Shown in pieces: positions 25,613-34,458 of a DNA stretch of 64,000 bases; position 1 is the stretch's first letter; each line of letters starts with the position of its first letter. This DNA is from Streptomyces sp. AC555_RSS877 (GTDB taxonomy: Bacteria > Actinomycetota > Actinomycetes > Streptomycetales > Streptomycetaceae), in NCBI RefSeq assembly GCF_019049245.1, contig NZ_JAGMUK010000079.1:253769-317768 (forward strand), in the 5' to 3' direction. A program made the translations under genes and the position numbers. Below the pieces are notes generated by a model. That model worked only from the letters and a program-made list of their open reading frames with translations. It made no database searches and was not told the origin of the DNA.

Positions 25613-26110
25613 TTACCAGCCAGCGAGCGAGAGTTGGGGTCCGTCGGTGAGGTAGTGACGGAGGGCGCCGGCGCTGGTCTTTACGAACTCCTCGGGGAGG
25701 GAGTCGGCACCGACCCAGCGGACCTGGGCGTGCTTGAGCGGTTCCCTGTTCTCGGGTTCGCCGGTCCACTCGTGGGCGGCGAAGACGACGGTGAGGAAGC
25801 CGTTGGGGGCTTCAACGCCCAAGGCGCCGTGGATGATGTGGGCGACTTTCAGGGACTCTGGGTTCACGGTCAGGCCGGTTTCCTCGTACAGCTCGCGTAC
25901 GGCCGTTTCGGTGATGGGCTCGCCGGGCTCGCTCTTGCCGACGGGGAGGTCCCACATGCCCTGGGAGAACTTGGCGTTCTGGCCACGCTGGAGGAGGACG
26001 ACTCGGTTGGTGGCCTTGTCGTGGACGATGACGGCGGCGACAAGCACTGTCATGGATTCGAGGGCGGGCGGCAGGGCGTCGGGCTGGTCGTCGGTCTGTG
26101 GCTGAGCCAC
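25613..26110 (-). CDS. NUDIX hydrolase
   Basis: A 165-residue protein with a complete Nudix box: G-x5-E-x7-REUxEExGU is met by GKSEPGEPITETAVRELYEE followed by TGL (residues about 59-81). It hydrolyses a nucleoside diphosphate linked to another moiety; the substrate cannot be told. The GTG at 26110 has AAGGGACG upstream. It lies between the DUF2075 gene and the HTH/DUF397 cassette with about 100 bp to a tiny gene upstream. Confidence 0.9.
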   Translation of the reverse strand: MAQPQTDDQPDALPPALESMTVLVAAVIVHDKATNRVVLLQRGQNAKFSQGMWDLPVGKSEPGEPITETAVRELYEETGLTVNPESLKVAHIIHGALGVEAPNGFLTVVFAAHEWTGEPENREPLKHAQVRWVGADSLPEEFVKTSAGALRHYLTDGPQLSLAGW

Positions 26111-26209
26111 GGTTACGTCCCTTCATCGGTCGGTTCGTGGAGGGAGCGATGTGATCGCCTTCCGAGTACGGTCGGAGGTCATGCCCTCCATGAGAGTCAG
26201 GGCCTGGGC

Positions 26210-26356
26210 TCAGGCGGCGAGGCCGTAGCCGAGGTCGGCGTCGGTGAGGGCGTGGACCCGCTTGTACTTCTCGGGGGCCCAACGGATCAGGGCATAGCGG
26301 TAGGTGGCAGCGCTCGCAGCTTGCCACGTGGCCCACGGACCTTCGTAAGCCTTCAT
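26210..26356 (-). CDS. small protein, 48 residues
   Basis: The short frame is rich in Tyr, Trp and Ala (YEGPWATWQAASAATYRYAL) and ends with TDADLGYGLAA. No hydrophobic segment is long enough for a membrane. There is no good ribosome site, so a real product is uncertain; the aromatic pattern does look more protein-like than a shadow frame. A longer version starting at 26542 reads through Arg-rich sequence and was rejected. Confidence 0.4.
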   Translation of the reverse strand: MKAYEGPWATWQAASAATYRYALIRWAPEKYKRVHALTDADLGYGLAA

Positions 26357-26435
26357 GCCGGTCGGCACAGCGCCGTTACGCCGAGAGCCCTGCCGTCCGA
26401 CAGGAACCGGCAGGGCTCTCGCGATCGTACGAGCG

Positions 26436-26651
26436 TTAGGCCTCGCGCCTCGACGAGGCTGGCCCGACGAACCCCTCCCACGCTGTACGCGACACCGTGA
26501 CGATGGGGCCGGCGTCGGCCTTGGAGTCTCGGACGTGCACAACTGCCGTACCGGCCGCTACCTCTACACACTGGCCGCCCTCGGTTCCGCTGTAGCTGCT
26601 CTTGAACCAGGCGAGGCCGGATGCGGCGGTCGAGGACTCAGCGTTGTTCAT
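26436..26651 (-). CDS. DUF397 domain protein
   Basis: A 71-residue protein with the family pattern: WFKSSYSG, GGQCVEVA, VHVRDSKA and a final W-x2-F (AWEGFVG). DUF397 proteins are small partners of the HTH-DUF5753 regulators in Streptomyces (for example BldB and WhiJ neighbourhoods). Its ATG overlaps the stop of the upstream HTH gene as ATGA, so the two are made together. Confidence 0.9.
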   Translation of the reverse strand: MNNAESSTAASGLAWFKSSYSGTEGGQCVEVAAGTAVVHVRDSKADAGPIVTVSRTAWEGFVGPASSRREA

Positions 26652-27580
26652 AGCGATCCCAGCAACCCTTCCATGAACTCCAGTGACTCTCGCGGAGTGA
26701 GAGCCTGTGAGCGGATAATCCCATAGCGGGCCGCGGCGAGAACCGTCTGTTCCGGGTCGGTCTCGAGCGTGCTGGTTGCGTGGGTCTCGGCGTACACGAA
26801 CTTTTTGCCGTCCTTCCGCGTGACGACTGTGAACGGCCCGTTCACTCCTGCGTTGTCCTCGCAGTCGATCGGCATGACCTGGATCTCGACGTTCCGCTTC
26901 TGGCCGATCAGGAGGAGATGCTCCAGCTGTCCTCGTAGGACGTCCTTGCCGCCGTACCGGTGCCGCAAAACCGCCTCGTCCATCACGAAACCGAGTAGCG
27001 GTGCAGGTCGCCGGTCGAAGATGTCCTGTCGAGCCAGCCGCGCGGTTACGCGCTGCTCGATCGTTTCCTGGTCCAGGGGCGGACGCCGCATAGCGAGCAG
27101 GGCCCTCATGTAGTCCTCGGTCTGCAGGAGTCCGTTGACGAGATGCGTGTCGTACATGAGCAGCTCAAGGCATTCCTTCTCCAGCGCCGCCATCCCCTGA
27201 AAGAACACCGGGTACTGCGCCCGCTCCACCTCCTCCTTCCACAGGCACAGCAACCCACTCGCCCTCAGCACCTCATCCGCCCGCTCGATCGTCCGAGGCG
27301 ACGGAATCCTCCGCCCCTGCTCGAACGACGCGATCGTGGACGCCGAATAGCCGAGCTGCCTCCCGAACTCCTCCCGCTCCATGCCCTCCCGCACCCGCAG
27401 CGTCTTCATGGTCTGCCCGAACGCCGTGACGATGCCTCGCCCGGCATCGTCCTCCGGCCGCGGCCCGCCCCCGCCCCCGACGTCGTTCTTCCAGCCGTCC
27501 CCGAGGCTCACGACCGCCTCGTCGCCGGTGCCCGCTACCACCTCGGTCCCCGCCGCCGTACTCGCCGTAACGTCCGTCAT
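26648..27580 (-). CDS. HTH (XRE) regulator with DUF5753, WhiJ-like
   Basis: A 310-residue protein. An N-terminal disordered stretch of about 48 residues is followed by an XRE helix-turn-helix (FGQTMKTLRVREGMEREEFG, then YSASTIASFEQGRRIPSP). The DUF5753 ligand or signalling domain follows, including LVNGLLQTEDYMRAL, RQDIFDRRPAP and VEIQVMP. The ATG at 27580 has GGAGG upstream. Together with the DUF397 gene and the divergent ATPase it makes the classic Streptomyces regulatory triad linked to development and antibiotic control. Confidence 0.9.
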   Translation of the reverse strand: MTDVTASTAAGTEVVAGTGDEAVVSLGDGWKNDVGGGGGPRPEDDAGRGIVTAFGQTMKTLRVREGMEREEFGRQLGYSASTIASFEQGRRIPSPRTIERADEVLRASGLLCLWKEEVERAQYPVFFQGMAALEKECLELLMYDTHLVNGLLQTEDYMRALLAMRRPPLDQETIEQRVTARLARQDIFDRRPAPLLGFVMDEAVLRHRYGGKDVLRGQLEHLLLIGQKRNVEIQVMPIDCEDNAGVNGPFTVVTRKDGKKFVYAETHATSTLETDPEQTVLAAARYGIIRSQALTPRESLEFMEGLLGSL

Positions 27581-27727
27581 CGACCACCGCCTCCCCGGCC
27601 CAACGCCCCTGCAGGGAACGCCGTAACGCCGCGCGCCTCGTACTCGTACCGACACCGCGCGTACAGCCGGTCAGCGTCGGTGCGTCACCACTGGTCACGC
27701 TACGCCACCAACGGGACCGTTATCGGC

Positions 27728-28267
27728 ATGACGACCAAGCCCGACCGCCCCACCGCCCCGGCTCAACTCACCGCTCACACTCCGTACTTGATCTCTGAAT
27801 TCGAAGCGCGCGGCGACCGCACCTTCGAGATGCGCTTCACCTCCACACCCCGCGGTGCCCGACTCGCCCGCCGCCTGACGGGCGTACGCCTGGACGCGTG
27901 GGGGATCCCGTACGACGCAGCACCCCACGACGAGATCGTGCTGATCGTGGCCGAGTTGACCGCGAACGCCGTGCGGCACGGCCACGTTGCCGGTCGCGAC
28001 TTCCACCTCCGCGTGCACGCGCCGGCCGACAGCCGCACAGTTCGTGTCGAGGTCACCGACACTCGCGCCGAACGCGTCCCTCGGCGTCCCGCCGTCACCG
28101 ACATCGCTGGTGGCGAAGAGACGGGCCGCGGGCTGCTCCTCGTATCGCATCTGGCTGCGCGCTGGGACTGGTACTCGCGCTCCGACGGTCCGGGCAAGAC
28201 TGTCTGGGCGGAGTACGTCCTTCCTGGGAGAACCGCTGCCGCGGCGAACGGCATGAGCGCCGGTTAG
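27728..28267 (+). CDS. ATP-binding protein, anti-sigma-factor-kinase-like
   Basis: A 179-residue GHKL (HATPase_c_2) protein. The N box is ELTANAVRHG (about residues 75-84), the G1 region is VEVTDTRAERVP, and the G2 box is GEETGRGLLLVSHLAARWDW. These single-domain ATPases resemble SpoIIAB/RsbW and often partner HTH-DUF5753/DUF397 pairs, as here across a 147-bp divergent promoter region. It probably binds or phosphorylates a regulatory partner. The ATG at 27728 is the first of two close candidates. Confidence 0.88.
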   Translation: MTTKPDRPTAPAQLTAHTPYLISEFEARGDRTFEMRFTSTPRGARLARRLTGVRLDAWGIPYDAAPHDEIVLIVAELTANAVRHGHVAGRDFHLRVHAPADSRTVRVEVTDTRAERVPRRPAVTDIAGGEETGRGLLLVSHLAARWDWYSRSDGPGKTVWAEYVLPGRTAAAANGMSAG

Positions 28268-28509
28268 CACGGCTCCGAAGCCGATCGTCCTCGTGCCGCC
28301 CGACGATGTGCAGACCTGCTGGAAGCAGACGGTCCGGTTGGAGCGCGTCCAGATGGCGTCGCCTTGGTTGGACGCGTCGTGGTCTTCCGGCGGTGAACCC
28401 GTCGGCCCGCGCCCTCTCCTGTGCTTCGTCCCGCTGCTGGCGTCGGTAGTCCGGGATGTCCTGATCGCAAGGCGCGGGGCGGATGCGACACGCCACGGTG
28501 GCGGTGGGC

Positions 28510-28821
28510 CTAACCGCCCACCACCCATCGCGCTCCTGCAACCACGCCCAACAGCAGAGCGGGAGATATCCACCACCACGGCATGGCCCTGCGCACCGAA
28601 GGCACCAGCCACAGCGCCGCCGCGGCCCCGGCTGCCGCGATGGTTACGACGCACGACAGCACGATTCCGGCGTACGCGTCGTCGTCCCAGGTGCCGGACG
28701 GCGTGATGGTCAGTGCGGTCCAGCAGAAGTACGCGGCGATGAGGGTGAGCAGGGTGAGGGGTACGGCGAGGACCACACGGAGGCAGCCGCGGTCGTCGTC
28801 CACGTGGGAAGGGCTGGTCAT
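28510..28821 (-). CDS. three-helix membrane protein
   Basis: A 103-residue protein with hydrophobic segments at about residues 14-36, 49-69 and 81-99, the last near WWWISPALLLGVVAG. Its start codon overlaps the stop of the upstream gene as TGATG, so it is the third gene of an operon beginning at 30655. In that setting it may serve as an immunity, anchor or export partner for the transglycosylase-like protein. No family is recognised. Confidence 0.75.
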   Translation of the reverse strand: MTSPSHVDDDRGCLRVVLAVPLTLLTLIAAYFCWTALTITPSGTWDDDAYAGIVLSCVVTIAAAGAAAALWLVPSVRRAMPWWWISPALLLGVVAGARWVVGG

Positions 28822-30209
28822 CAGCGCAGTGCGTTCCTTGCCTCGTCCAGATTGTTCGCGAACCCACGCCCGTAGGACTGGGCGTCGTCGGTCTCCCAGT
28901 ACGGCCCGCCGTTGTAACGCGCGGCGAGTTCCTGGTACTGGGCCGGTGTCATCTCCTCGGCCGGCACGTCGGCGAACTCGCTCTCCGCCTTGAGCTGGGC
29001 CAGGTACTCCGAGGCAATGAAGATGTTCTGCGCGGGGTCCTGCAGGGCCGTTTCCACCGTGCCGCGCTGCTGGTCGGTGAGGTGCTCGGGGTCGTAACCG
29101 AGAACCTCGGCGCCCCGTCGCACCTGGATGGCGATGGGGCCCATGGACGTGTTGTCCGGGTCACCGCCGAGTCGCCACGGCAGGCTCTCAGGAGCGATCG
29201 GGCTCAAGGGGGAGTCCGCCTGCTCGCGGATGGTGTCGGTCATGTCGTCCAGGATGCCGGGCTGTCCGCCGACCTCCTGCCACGCGATACCGGCCACCAT
29301 GTCCGGCGGCAGCCCCGAATTCCGTGCCGCGGCCTTGATGATCTCCTTGTTCGCCGCTATCCAGTCGGCCCTGTCCTGTGCGGTGGACGGCGGGCTCCAG
29401 TAACTGTCCTGCGCGCCAGGGAGGTTGGCGACCTGGAGGCGGATGTCCCGCAGGGTCGGGGAGACGATGTCGTCGCCGGCGAGAGGGTAGTAGTCCTGCT
29501 TGGGGCCGCTGCCGGGCAGCCGCGTCAGCGGGTTCGCGCTCGCCTCGGCCGCCTCTCGCCGCAACTCCGAGATCGCCGAGACGACATCGACACGTTGGAT
29601 GAAACCCATCCGGAAGTCCGGCAGCAGGTCATAGGCCTGCTTGAGCTCGTGCACGCAGATCTCCCGCGCCTCGTGCTCCGTGATCTTCGCCAGGTGGAAG
29701 TCCCCGCCGGCGGCGTCGTGCAGCCGGTTCGCGTCGTCGCGGATGTCGTCGACATCCATGGTCAGCTCGGCGAAGAAGTCCATGACACCAGTCGTGTCCC
29801 GCATGTCCTCCCACTGGCGCATCGGCTCCGCCTCCTGCGCCTCACGGGTGATCGCCGTGCCCTTGGTGTGGATCAGTTCCGCGAGGGTCTGCTCGTTCGC
29901 CTTGCCATTGGAGTAGTGGGCCTTGGCGACCTCCAGCGCGAACGCGTAGCTGCGCAGAGCGCCGGCGGCCTTGTCGTAGCCTTCCGCGAGTTCCGCCAGC
30001 AGCTTGCGCCCCTCGGCGAGCCGGGCTTCGTAGTGCTGACTGCCCTCGCTCTTCCACCGCGTGTGCTTCTCCGCACGCTCGGCGGAAGGGTCGACCGCCA
30101 CGAGCATGTCGTGCACGCGCTTGAACTCGTCCGCATTCCGTTCGACGAGGGGCGGGTTGCAGTCCTCCAGGAACTCGACGTCCTTGCGGTGGCTGATGCC
30201 GCTGCTCAT
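28821..30209 (-). CDS. large helical protein with lytic transglycosylase-like C-terminus
   Basis: A 462-residue protein. Residues 1-230 are a charged helical domain like the long N-terminal domains of type VII secretion cargo (DEFKRVHDMLVAVDPSAERA, QHYEARLAEGRKLLAELAEG). No signal peptide is seen. From about residue 285 a lysozyme/transglycosylase-like domain is suggested by MVAGIAWQEVGGQPG, with a candidate catalytic Glu near residue 312, and by RYNGGPYWE near 432, the YNGG being typical of lytic transglycosylases. ATGA overlap with the gene before and TGATG with the gene after show tight coupling. It may be a peptidoglycan-acting secreted factor; this is inference. Confidence 0.75.
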   Translation of the reverse strand: MSSGISHRKDVEFLEDCNPPLVERNADEFKRVHDMLVAVDPSAERAEKHTRWKSEGSQHYEARLAEGRKLLAELAEGYDKAAGALRSYAFALEVAKAHYSNGKANEQTLAELIHTKGTAITREAQEAEPMRQWEDMRDTTGVMDFFAELTMDVDDIRDDANRLHDAAGGDFHLAKITEHEAREICVHELKQAYDLLPDFRMGFIQRVDVVSAISELRREAAEASANPLTRLPGSGPKQDYYPLAGDDIVSPTLRDIRLQVANLPGAQDSYWSPPSTAQDRADWIAANKEIIKAAARNSGLPPDMVAGIAWQEVGGQPGILDDMTDTIREQADSPLSPIAPESLPWRLGGDPDNTSMGPIAIQVRRGAEVLGYDPEHLTDQQRGTVETALQDPAQNIFIASEYLAQLKAESEFADVPAEEMTPAQYQELAARYNGGPYWETDDAQSYGRGFANNLDEARNALR

Positions 30210-30655
30210 CGCGCCTCCGGGGCGACGTACTGGCCGTACTCCAGGACGTTGTCCAGGAAGCCTCGGGCCGTGTCGTCCTCGATCTTCACGAAGTCGCTGC
30301 CGGTCGTCCTGAGGCGAGTGGACAGCGCCGCGAACAGGGCGACCACGTCCAGGTACTGGTCACCGGCGAATCCCGCGAACCGCGCCACCTGCTTGGCCAC
30401 GTCCGCGGACGCCCGGGGTTCGCGGGCCATGGTGGTCAGTTCGGCATCGGGCCGACCCTCATGGAGAAAGCCCGCGATCTCGATCAGCAGATTCGCGTTG
30501 CCATTGATCGACTCGGCCTTGGCGACCAGGGAACCGGTAGCCGGGGCGACGGCCCCGCCGCCGCTGTCTGCCGGCAGCTGGTCGATCTGCATACCGGTCT
30601 GCTGACGCGCCAGGGCGGCGGCCTTCAACTGGGCCCACTCCTCTTCGAAAGACAA
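30206..30655 (-). CDS. WXG100-like small helical protein (TTG start)
   Basis: A 149-residue protein beginning FEEEWAQLKAAALARQQ, the pattern of small type VII-secretion-associated proteins in Streptomyces. A Gly-rich loop follows, then helices typical of an ESAT-6-like four-helix layout (KAESINGNANLLIEIAGFL). The start is TTG at 30655 with a strong GGAGGGGG upstream; no ATG or GTG fits. Its stop overlaps the next gene as ATGA. It is the first gene of a three-gene operon. The family is not firmly identified, and the WXG motif itself is not present. Confidence 0.7.
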   Translation of the reverse strand: MSFEEEWAQLKAAALARQQTGMQIDQLPADSGGGAVAPATGSLVAKAESINGNANLLIEIAGFLHEGRPDAELTTMAREPRASADVAKQVARFAGFAGDQYLDVVALFAALSTRLRTTGSDFVKIEDDTARGFLDNVLEYGQYVAPEAR

Positions 30656-31097
30656 CCTGTTCCCCCTCCAAGTCCGTCACCTCGAACAGCCAATCGATCA
30701 TGCCATTGGAGGTGCGCGTACTGGAACCTCGCCACTCCGCCCGGGGGCTGGTCCACACACCGTCTTGGCCAGTTGCGCACAACCTGGGTCGCGTGCAGGG
30801 GTGTTGGAGCGTTGACGGCCCGGTGACGGGTTATTCGCCCAGCTCGGTACCGGGACGCGGGAACCCGTGACTCGGTGGTGCGCAATGTTCTTCAAAGGCC
30901 TTGGGGAAACTACCGACCCCACCGAACCCGCCCTCCACGACCGCGAGTTGGGGCGCCACTCATTCGAGTGATGGGACCGTCAGCGGGTCGCGCGGGTGGG
31001 GTACGGTCGCCGCACACAACCGCAAACAGAGAACGGCCCCCGGCAGGACGGCAATCCCGGCGAGGGCCTGACCAACCAGGAAGAATAGAGCTTCCCG
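30656..31097. other. divergent intergenic region, 442 bp
   Basis: The region separates the minus-strand operon ending its 5' side at 30655 from the plus-strand HTH gene at 31098. I find no convincing gene. A small dyad CACTC-ATTC-GAGTG lies at about 30957-30970, and TACGGT near 31002 could be a -10 box for the HTH gene. Short frames on both strands lack ribosome sites. Confidence 0.4.
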
Positions 31098-32105
31098 ATG
31101 GCTGATCCGCAGTCTAACGCGGCCCTGCCCGCGTACCCCTCGCCCGAGCACTCGCCGCCCGCGCCTCCGGAACTCCCGCCGGACGCACCCCGCGCCGGAG
31201 TCCTCCACGTACGGCACCGCCACACCGAGCGCTACACCGTCGTCGGCAACCACCTCGCCCAGCACCCCAGCCTCTCCGCCACGGCAATCGGTATCGGCGT
31301 CCACATCCAGTCCCTGCCGGATGGTGCTTCGGTCACCATCAAGGCGCTCACCCTGCGCTTCCCAGAGGGTGAGGTGACGATCGGCAGGGCGTTGCGGGAA
31401 CTGGAGGCGGCCGGGTATCTCGTCCGCCGCCGGGTGCCGCTCGGGGGTGGCCGTATCGCCACGCGTACCTTCTTTCTCGATCATCCGGGGGTGGTCGTAC
31501 GAGCCTCTGTGCGAGGCAGAGGGGGGTTCGAGGCTGCCGCTCCTGTTCTGTCCTCTGCTGCCGGGGATGAGGCCGAACCTCCTCCTACTTCGGGGCCGGT
31601 GGCTCTTCAGGGCCAGGCGGAGGGCTCGCGGCCTGACTCGCGGCCGGCTTCCGTCCGTACGAGGCGTGCTGCGCCCGAACCCGCTACGGTGCCCGACGGA
31701 CCGGCGGCCGACCTGCTCGCGCGTCTGCGGCTCGCCGACGCCCGGCTGCTGCTGTCCGAACGGGACGTTCAGCGGCTCGCGCCTGCTGTCGAGACCTGGC
31801 TCGCCCGTGCCGCGACGCCGGACCAGATCACCCGCACGCTCACCGCGGGCCTCCCGTCCGAGGCCGACCTCATCCGTAATCCGGCCCGGCTCCTCGAATA
31901 CCGCCTGACGACCCTTCTCCCACCGCCGTTGCCAACAGCGCCTCTCCGTACGGCGACGGAGACGTCCCCGCTGCGACCGGTGCCGCTGGTCACCTGCGAC
32001 GGCTGTGAACGCGCCTTCCGCTCGCAGGATCCGCACGCACTCTGCCGGGAGTGCGGGGAACGCCACGGCCGACACAAGGCCGAACCCGGCGACTCGGCCG
32101 CCTGA
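31098..32105 (+). CDS. winged-helix DNA-binding protein with C-terminal zinc ribbon
   Basis: A 335-residue protein. After a Pro-rich N-terminus, residues 45-130 form a winged helix (LSATAIGIGVHIQSLPDG, then FPEGEVTIGRALRELEAAGY and RRRVPLGGGRIATRTFF). A disordered linker is followed by a helical region near 205-275 and a C-terminal CDGC and CREC pair (about residues 297-317) that should hold a zinc. Streptomyces genomes carry several such helix-turn-helix proteins of unknown target. The ATG has AAGAATAGAG-type weak ribosome sequence upstream. Confidence 0.82.
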   Translation: MADPQSNAALPAYPSPEHSPPAPPELPPDAPRAGVLHVRHRHTERYTVVGNHLAQHPSLSATAIGIGVHIQSLPDGASVTIKALTLRFPEGEVTIGRALRELEAAGYLVRRRVPLGGGRIATRTFFLDHPGVVVRASVRGRGGFEAAAPVLSSAAGDEAEPPPTSGPVALQGQAEGSRPDSRPASVRTRRAAPEPATVPDGPAADLLARLRLADARLLLSERDVQRLAPAVETWLARAATPDQITRTLTAGLPSEADLIRNPARLLEYRLTTLLPPPLPTAPLRTATETSPLRPVPLVTCDGCERAFRSQDPHALCRECGERHGRHKAEPGDSAA

Positions 32106-32462
32106 GCCGGTAATGGCGGTGAGGACTTGTGCGGGTGAACCTTCGAGGTTCGGCGGTGTGGTGGGCGTGTGCTTTCCAGCGTGGGCGTCGGTCGGTACGG
32201 GCGGTGGAGGTGAGCCGACTTCGACGCCGAGTTCTCGCCCCCGGAGGCGGCCGCGCGCCGCGGCCGCCTGTGCGAGGTAGGCGGGACTTACCTCCGACCA
32301 GGCTGTCCTCCTCGGCGTCTTCGCCGAGGCGGACGCCGTTTTGCGGAGGAGCTGTCTTCCGGGCCTTGGAAAAGCCGGAGGTCTGACGGGCTGCCCGGCC
32401 CGCCCCGAGGACATCGCCGGCGGGGGTTCCGCCGGAGTGCCTCGCCCGCGCCCGGCTTCTCG
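32106..32462. terminator. intergenic region with hairpin ending the sugar-binding gene
   Basis: A 7-bp perfect stem (CCGGCGG at 32417-32423, CCGCCGG at 32429-32435) with a 5-nt loop lies 28 bp past the minus-strand stop at 32463 and is a plausible terminator. The remaining 300 bp between the two convergent genes hold short Arg-rich frames but nothing that looks like a gene. Confidence 0.5.
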
Positions 32463-33599
32463 CTACTTCAGCCCGATCTCCGCGCAGTCCGCCGCGTACT
32501 TCGGGGTGCAGATGTCCTTGACGGTGTAGACGCCGTCCTGGATCACCGTTTCCTTGATGTTGTCCTTCGTTACGGCGACCACCGGGACCAGGTTGGACCG
32601 GATGTCCTTTTCCGTCGGGCTGTCGACGGCGTCGGGGGTCAGCGCGTCGAACTCGAGTGCGCGGCCCTGGACCTTGGCCACGGCCAGCTCCGCGGCGTTG
32701 TGCGCCTCCAGCAGGAACGGCTTGTAGACGGTCATGTACTGCTCGCCGGAGACGATTCGCTGGAGCGCGGCCAGATCCGCGTCCTGGCCGGTCACCGGTG
32801 GGATCTTGCTCGCTCCTGCCTCCTTCAGCGCGTCGATGACGGCGCCCGCCATGCCGTCGTTCGCCGAGTAGACGGCGGCTATGTTGTCGAGGCCGAGGGC
32901 CTGGATGGCCTTCGCCATGTTCGCCTTGGCGACCGAAGGCAGCCACTCCTTGGTGTCGTACTGCTTGGCGATGATGACGTTGCCGTCCAACTCGCTGAGC
33001 GCGCCCTGCTTGAAGAGTGCCGTGTTCGGGTCGGCGAGCGAGCCGTTCATCATGACGATCTTGCTGGTCTTGGAGTCCTCGCCGAGTGCCCCGACGATGG
33101 CGCGGCCCTGCACCTGGCCGACGAGCTCGTTGTCGTGCGAGACGTACGCGTCGATCGGGCCCTGAGCGAGCCGGTCGTAGGCGATGACGGGGATGTCCGC
33201 GTCCTTGGCCTTCTGGACGTCGGACGCGATGGCCTTGGCGTCGACCGCGTCCACCAGGATCACGTCCACCTTGGCGTCGATCATCTCCTGGAACTGTTGG
33301 CTCTGCTTGGCCGCGCTCGCGCCGGCGTTGGCGTAGCGGACCGTGCCCTTCTTGTTGGTGAGGGAGGCAACCTTTTCCTTGATGAGGGGGTAGTCGAACT
33401 TCTCGAAGCGTCTCGTGTCCTTGTCGGGCAGGAGCAGACCCACCGTGATGTCGTCGCCCTTCTTCGGGCTCACGGAGCTGCTGCTCCCGGCGATGCCCTC
33501 GATGGCGCCGCACGCGGCGAGCATCAGGGTCGAGGTGGAAACGGCCACGACGAGGGGGAAACGACGTGCGGCGGAGCGGAGGATGGGTGAAGCGTTCAC
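32463..33599 (-). CDS. sugar ABC transporter substrate-binding lipoprotein (XylF-like)
   Basis: A 378-residue lipoprotein. The signal peptide ends in LMLAACG with the lipobox Cys near residue 30. The Peripla_BP_4 fold includes ITVGLLLPDKDTRRFEKFDY, VDVILVDAVDAKAIASDV, IPVIAYDRLAQGPIDAYVS and VYSANDGMAGAVIDALKEAG, matching D-xylose-type CUT2 receptors. No permease or ATPase gene is adjacent, so it is an orphan receptor that must share a transporter encoded elsewhere. The GTG at 33599 has GGAAGG upstream. Expression is probably repressible, since a palindrome lies inside its promoter. Confidence 0.92.
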   Translation of the reverse strand: MNASPILRSAARRFPLVVAVSTSTLMLAACGAIEGIAGSSSSVSPKKGDDITVGLLLPDKDTRRFEKFDYPLIKEKVASLTNKKGTVRYANAGASAAKQSQQFQEMIDAKVDVILVDAVDAKAIASDVQKAKDADIPVIAYDRLAQGPIDAYVSHDNELVGQVQGRAIVGALGEDSKTSKIVMMNGSLADPNTALFKQGALSELDGNVIIAKQYDTKEWLPSVAKANMAKAIQALGLDNIAAVYSANDGMAGAVIDALKEAGASKIPPVTGQDADLAALQRIVSGEQYMTVYKPFLLEAHNAAELAVAKVQGRALEFDALTPDAVDSPTEKDIRSNLVPVVAVTKDNIKETVIQDGVYTVKDICTPKYAADCAEIGLK

Positions 33600-33648
33600 T
33601 GCAGGTGCCTTCCGGGGCTAGAGAGCAGCCTGGTGACCAGGTGATGAA

Positions 33649-33677
33649 AGCCAACGCGTAAGCGCGTTCAGCGTCAA
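33649..33677 (-). promoter_or_regulatory. promoter with overlapping palindromic operator for the sugar-binding gene
   Basis: On the minus strand TTGACG (33677-33672) and TTGGCT (33654-33649) are 17 bp apart. The dyad AACGCG-TAAG-CGCGTT (33653-33668) fills the spacer. A LacI- or ROK-type repressor binding there would block polymerase, consistent with sugar-induced expression. The rest of the 342-bp gap to 33942 shows no gene. Confidence 0.6.
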
Positions 33678-33941
33678 GGGTTCCAGTTAACGAGATAGCA
33701 ACAGCAATCACGCGTAACATCCGTCGGCGTCAGGACCGCCGGCGATCGTCCTCCAAGTTCAGAAGGATGACGTGCACTTGCCGGTCCGCCTTGTCGGTCG
33801 GCGACAGCTCGGTCTTGTTGTCCGGTCGCCGCCGCGCCGGACTCTCGACCAACCCAAGTCATCCGGTCCCGGGTTCCGTCGACGGTTCAGTCGGTGGAAC
33901 CCGGGGATTCAGGCGTGCCCGGTCACCCCGGTGGGGTTCCC

Positions 33942-34355
33942 TCAGCCCTGTGGCTGGACGATGTTGACCATCCACGGGATGCCGAAGCGGTCCGTGCACA
34001 TGCCGAACACGTCGCCCCACATCTGCTTGTCCAGCGGGACGGAGACGGAACCGCCGGCGGACAGCTTCTCCCAGTAGCCGCGCAGTTCGGTTTCGTCGTC
34101 GCCGCTGAGGCTCACCGAGAAGGTGTTGCCCGGCGTGTGCTCCATGCCGGGCGGGTTGTCCGCGCCCATCAGGGTGAAGCCGCTCGGCGTCTCCAGCATG
34201 CCGTGCATGATCTTGTCCGCGTCCGGGGTGCCCGGCTGGCCGAACTCCCCGTAGGTGTTGAGCTTGAGGGTGCCGCCAAAGACCTCCTTGTAGAACTCCA
34301 TCGCCTGCCGGGCGTCGCCGTCGAAGCTGAGATACGGGTTGAGGCGTGAGGCCAT
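33942..34355 (-). CDS. VOC family protein (PhnB/glyoxalase-like)
   Basis: A 137-residue two-module VOC protein of the PhnB/3-demethylubiquinone-methyltransferase-like type (LNPYLSFDGDARQAMEFYKE, FGGTLKLNTYGEFG, then DRFGIPWMVNIVQ). Such proteins in Streptomyces have no settled substrate and may bind metal-dependent small molecules. The ATG at 34355 has GGAGG five bases upstream. It is monocistronic. Confidence 0.88.
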   Translation of the reverse strand: MASRLNPYLSFDGDARQAMEFYKEVFGGTLKLNTYGEFGQPGTPDADKIMHGMLETPSGFTLMGADNPPGMEHTPGNTFSVSLSGDDETELRGYWEKLSAGGSVSVPLDKQMWGDVFGMCTDRFGIPWMVNIVQPQG

Positions 34356-34458
34356 CAATACCTCCCGAAGTGATCGAAACGATCGAAATGGGCTGAACTG
34401 TCGGACCGACGCAGACTAGCGCGGGCCACTGACAACGGCCCGGCGCGTGAGCGGCAAG

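Noticed and set aside
28268..28509. Possible small minus-strand gene with an ARADGFTAGRPRRVQPR-type stretch
   Set aside because: No start codon with a ribosome site, and the frame runs into the antisense of the ATPase gene; a remnant is possible but not supported.
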